Of a DNA stretch of 64,000 bases, positions 62,378 to 64,000 are shown piece after piece (position 1 is the stretch's first letter; each line of letters starts with the position of its first letter). The notes below the pieces were generated by a model. That model did no database searches and had not been told where the DNA came from. It saw only the letters and a list, made by a program, of their open reading frames with translations. The position numbers and the translations under genes are program-made. Source of the DNA: Steroidobacteraceae bacterium (lineage in GTDB: Bacteria; Pseudomonadota; Gammaproteobacteria; Steroidobacterales; Steroidobacteraceae); contig JAFMJH010000008.1 in assembly GCA_017853555.1 (NCBI GenBank), positions 1-64,000 of the forward strand, read 5' to 3'.

Positions 62378-62652
62378 ACGAACCGTCGGTACGTACCTTC
62401 GCGCCGTTCGCGCTCGCGGCACTCGGAGCGGTGGTCGGCGTCGCGTCCGTGCGCATCGTCGCATGGCTACGCCGACCGCGACCCTTTGATGCCGCACCAG
62501 CCTCGCGCGTCACGGCGCGCGACGACGACCTGCCGGCCAAGCTCGCGCGCAGCGGCGCAGACCGCGCGCAGCTGATGATGCAATGCGGGCTCGACGCCGA
62601 CGAAGCGGCACTCGTCCTGCGGCTGCATGGATCCGGGCCCACGCGCGACTGA
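62362..62652 (+). CDS. DUF2802-like small membrane protein
   Basis: N-terminal TM; C-terminal LARSGADRAQLMMQCGLDADEAALVLRLHG resembles the DUF2802 protein near motCD/cheW in pseudomonads. Confidence 0.6.
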   Translation: MLEILNEPSVRTFAPFALAALGAVVGVASVRIVAWLRRPRPFDAAPASRVTARDDDLPAKLARSGADRAQLMMQCGLDADEAALVLRLHGSGPTRD

Positions 62653-62672
62653 GGCATTGGTATGATTCGCAC

Positions 62673-63668
62673 ATGCGAACGATCCTGGTTTCTGCGCGAC
62701 GCCTCATGCTTGCGCTCGTGGTGCTTGCGCCCGCCGCGCACGCGGCGGAATTCCCGATGCCCGAAGGAGGCGCGGCGCTATTTGGCGTGAACGAACGCGT
62801 CGTGACCCGCTATCAGGACACGCTGATCGAACTCGCGCGTCGCTACAACCTCGGCTACGAAGAATTGCTGCGCGTGAATCCGGGCATCGATCCGTGGTTG
62901 CCGGGCGAGGGCACGCAGATCTTCATTCCGGGGCAGCGCATCCTGCCACCGGGTCCGGCCGAGGGCATCGTCGTCAATTTGCCGGAACACCGTCTCTACT
63001 ATTTTCCGAAGGCCGCCAAAGGAGAGCCGCGCACGGTGCTCACGTTTCCGGTGAGCGTCGGCAAGATGGATTGGCGCACGCCGCTGGGCACGACGCGCAT
63101 CAAATCCAAAACCAAAAATCCGACCTGGTTTCCGCCCGAGTCGGTCCGACGCGAACACCGCGAGCGAGGTGATCCGTTGCCGGCGTCGGTGCCGCCGGGC
63201 AAGGACAACCCGCTGAGCTCACGTGCAATGCGCCTCGATATCGCACGCGGCTCCTATCTGATCCACGGCACCAACAACCCGGATGCGGTCGGCATGCCGG
63301 TCACGCACGGCTGCCTGCGACTGTATCCCGAAGATGTCGAGCGCCTGTTCGACGTGACGCCCGTCAACACCACGGTCCGACTCATCAACGAACCTTTGAA
63401 GCTGGCCAGCGTCGACGGCCGCATCTGGCTCGAAGTGCATCCGCCGGTCGACGATCAGGGACAACAGACCGACGCGACGCTCGAAGATTTCGAAAAGCGT
63501 CTCGATCTGTTGTTGGGAGTGAACGACGTCGCGATGGATTGGGATGCGGCGATCGCCGCGCTCAAAGAACGCAGCGGCGTGCCGGCGATGGTGGGCCTCG
63601 AACTTCATCCGGAAACGCCGCCGGGTCCTGCGGCACCTGCCGCGATCGTCGTCCCGACCGAACCTTGA
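62673..63668 (+). CDS. Periplasmic L,D-transpeptidase (YkuD/ErfK family)
   Basis: Signal peptide; LysM-like; YLIHGTNNPDAVGMPVTHGCLRLYPEDVERLFD catalytic HGCLR. Confidence 0.93.
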   Translation: MRTILVSARRLMLALVVLAPAAHAAEFPMPEGGAALFGVNERVVTRYQDTLIELARRYNLGYEELLRVNPGIDPWLPGEGTQIFIPGQRILPPGPAEGIVVNLPEHRLYYFPKAAKGEPRTVLTFPVSVGKMDWRTPLGTTRIKSKTKNPTWFPPESVRREHRERGDPLPASVPPGKDNPLSSRAMRLDIARGSYLIHGTNNPDAVGMPVTHGCLRLYPEDVERLFDVTPVNTTVRLINEPLKLASVDGRIWLEVHPPVDDQGQQTDATLEDFEKRLDLLLGVNDVAMDWDAAIAALKERSGVPAMVGLELHPETPPGPAAPAAIVVPTEP

Positions 63669-63675
63669 GCGAGGC

Positions 63676-64000
63676 TCAGACCAGCGCGACCGAGTGACCG
63701 CCATCGACCGGCAGCGTCACGCCATTGACGTAGCTGCCCGCATCGCTTGCGAGCAGCAACGCGGGGCCGACCAATTCGTCGAGTTGGCCCGCGCGACCCG
63801 GCGGGATCTTCTTCAAATATTCTTCGCCGGCAGCGGTCGCGAAGTAGTCGCGATTCATTTCCGTGACGAACCAGCCGGGCGCGAGCGCGTTCACGCGAAT
63901 CCGGTAGCGCACGAACTCGAGCGCGAGACTGCGCGTCATGCTGACGAGCGCCGCTTTCGAAGCCGAATAGGCGGCGTAACCGGGCCCTGCGCCCAGCGCG
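63676..64000 (-). CDS. Short-chain dehydrogenase/reductase (5' end beyond window)
   Basis: Frame continues to the window edge: ALGAGPGYAAYSASKAALVSMTRSLALEFVRYRIRVNALAPGWFVTEM; C-terminal YVNGVTLPVDGGHSVALV. Confidence 0.92.
   Translation of the reverse strand, partial: ALGAGPGYAAYSASKAALVSMTRSLALEFVRYRIRVNALAPGWFVTEMNRDYFATAAGEEYLKKIPPGRAGQLDELVGPALLLASDAGSYVNGVTLPVDGGHSVALV

Overview
The window is a GC-rich chromosomal segment from a gammaproteobacterium-like genome (taxonomic placement is inferred from gene order). It carries no mobile element, CRISPR array or rRNA that I could see. It has three blocks. (1) 1-17.6 kb: housekeeping core (rpsA 3' end, ihfB, a ComEA-like HhH gene, galU, an acyl-CoA dehydrogenase, ppa, tRNA-Asn, an aspC-type aminotransferase, uvrB, a Mo-hydroxylase large subunit, tRNA-Val, thrS-infC-rpmI-rplT-pheS-pheT-ihfA-merR, tRNA-Pro). 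(2) 17.7-29.7 kb: accessory metabolism, including a tightly packed leuC-like / leuD-like / HMG-CoA-lyase-family / type III CoA-transferase / acyl-CoA dehydrogenase / OprB-type porin run, which may be a dicarboxylate (citraconate/citramalate or glutarate-type) catabolic operon. (3) 29.7-62.7 kb: a nearly complete, contiguous flagellar superlocus (flgNMA / flgBCDEFGHIJKL / fliC-flaG-fliD-fliS / fleQ-like / fliEFGHIJK / fliLMNOPQR-flhBA-flhF-fleN-fliA-motCD-DUF2802), then an L,D-transpeptidase and a truncated SDR. The main observations are: a perfect TGTGA-N6-TCACA (CRP/Vfr/Clp-type) palindrome that is also a 9-bp hairpin with the Shine-Dalgarno in its loop and the fleQ-like start codon in its 3' arm; divergent sigma-54 promoters between flgA and flgB, the flgA one predicting an essentially leaderless mRNA; an FlhF homolog that keeps its P-loop but has lost the other GTPase motifs; a very short FliK; a FleQ without its N-terminal domain and without fleSR; no chemotaxis genes between fliA and motCD; and an ATC start codon for infC.
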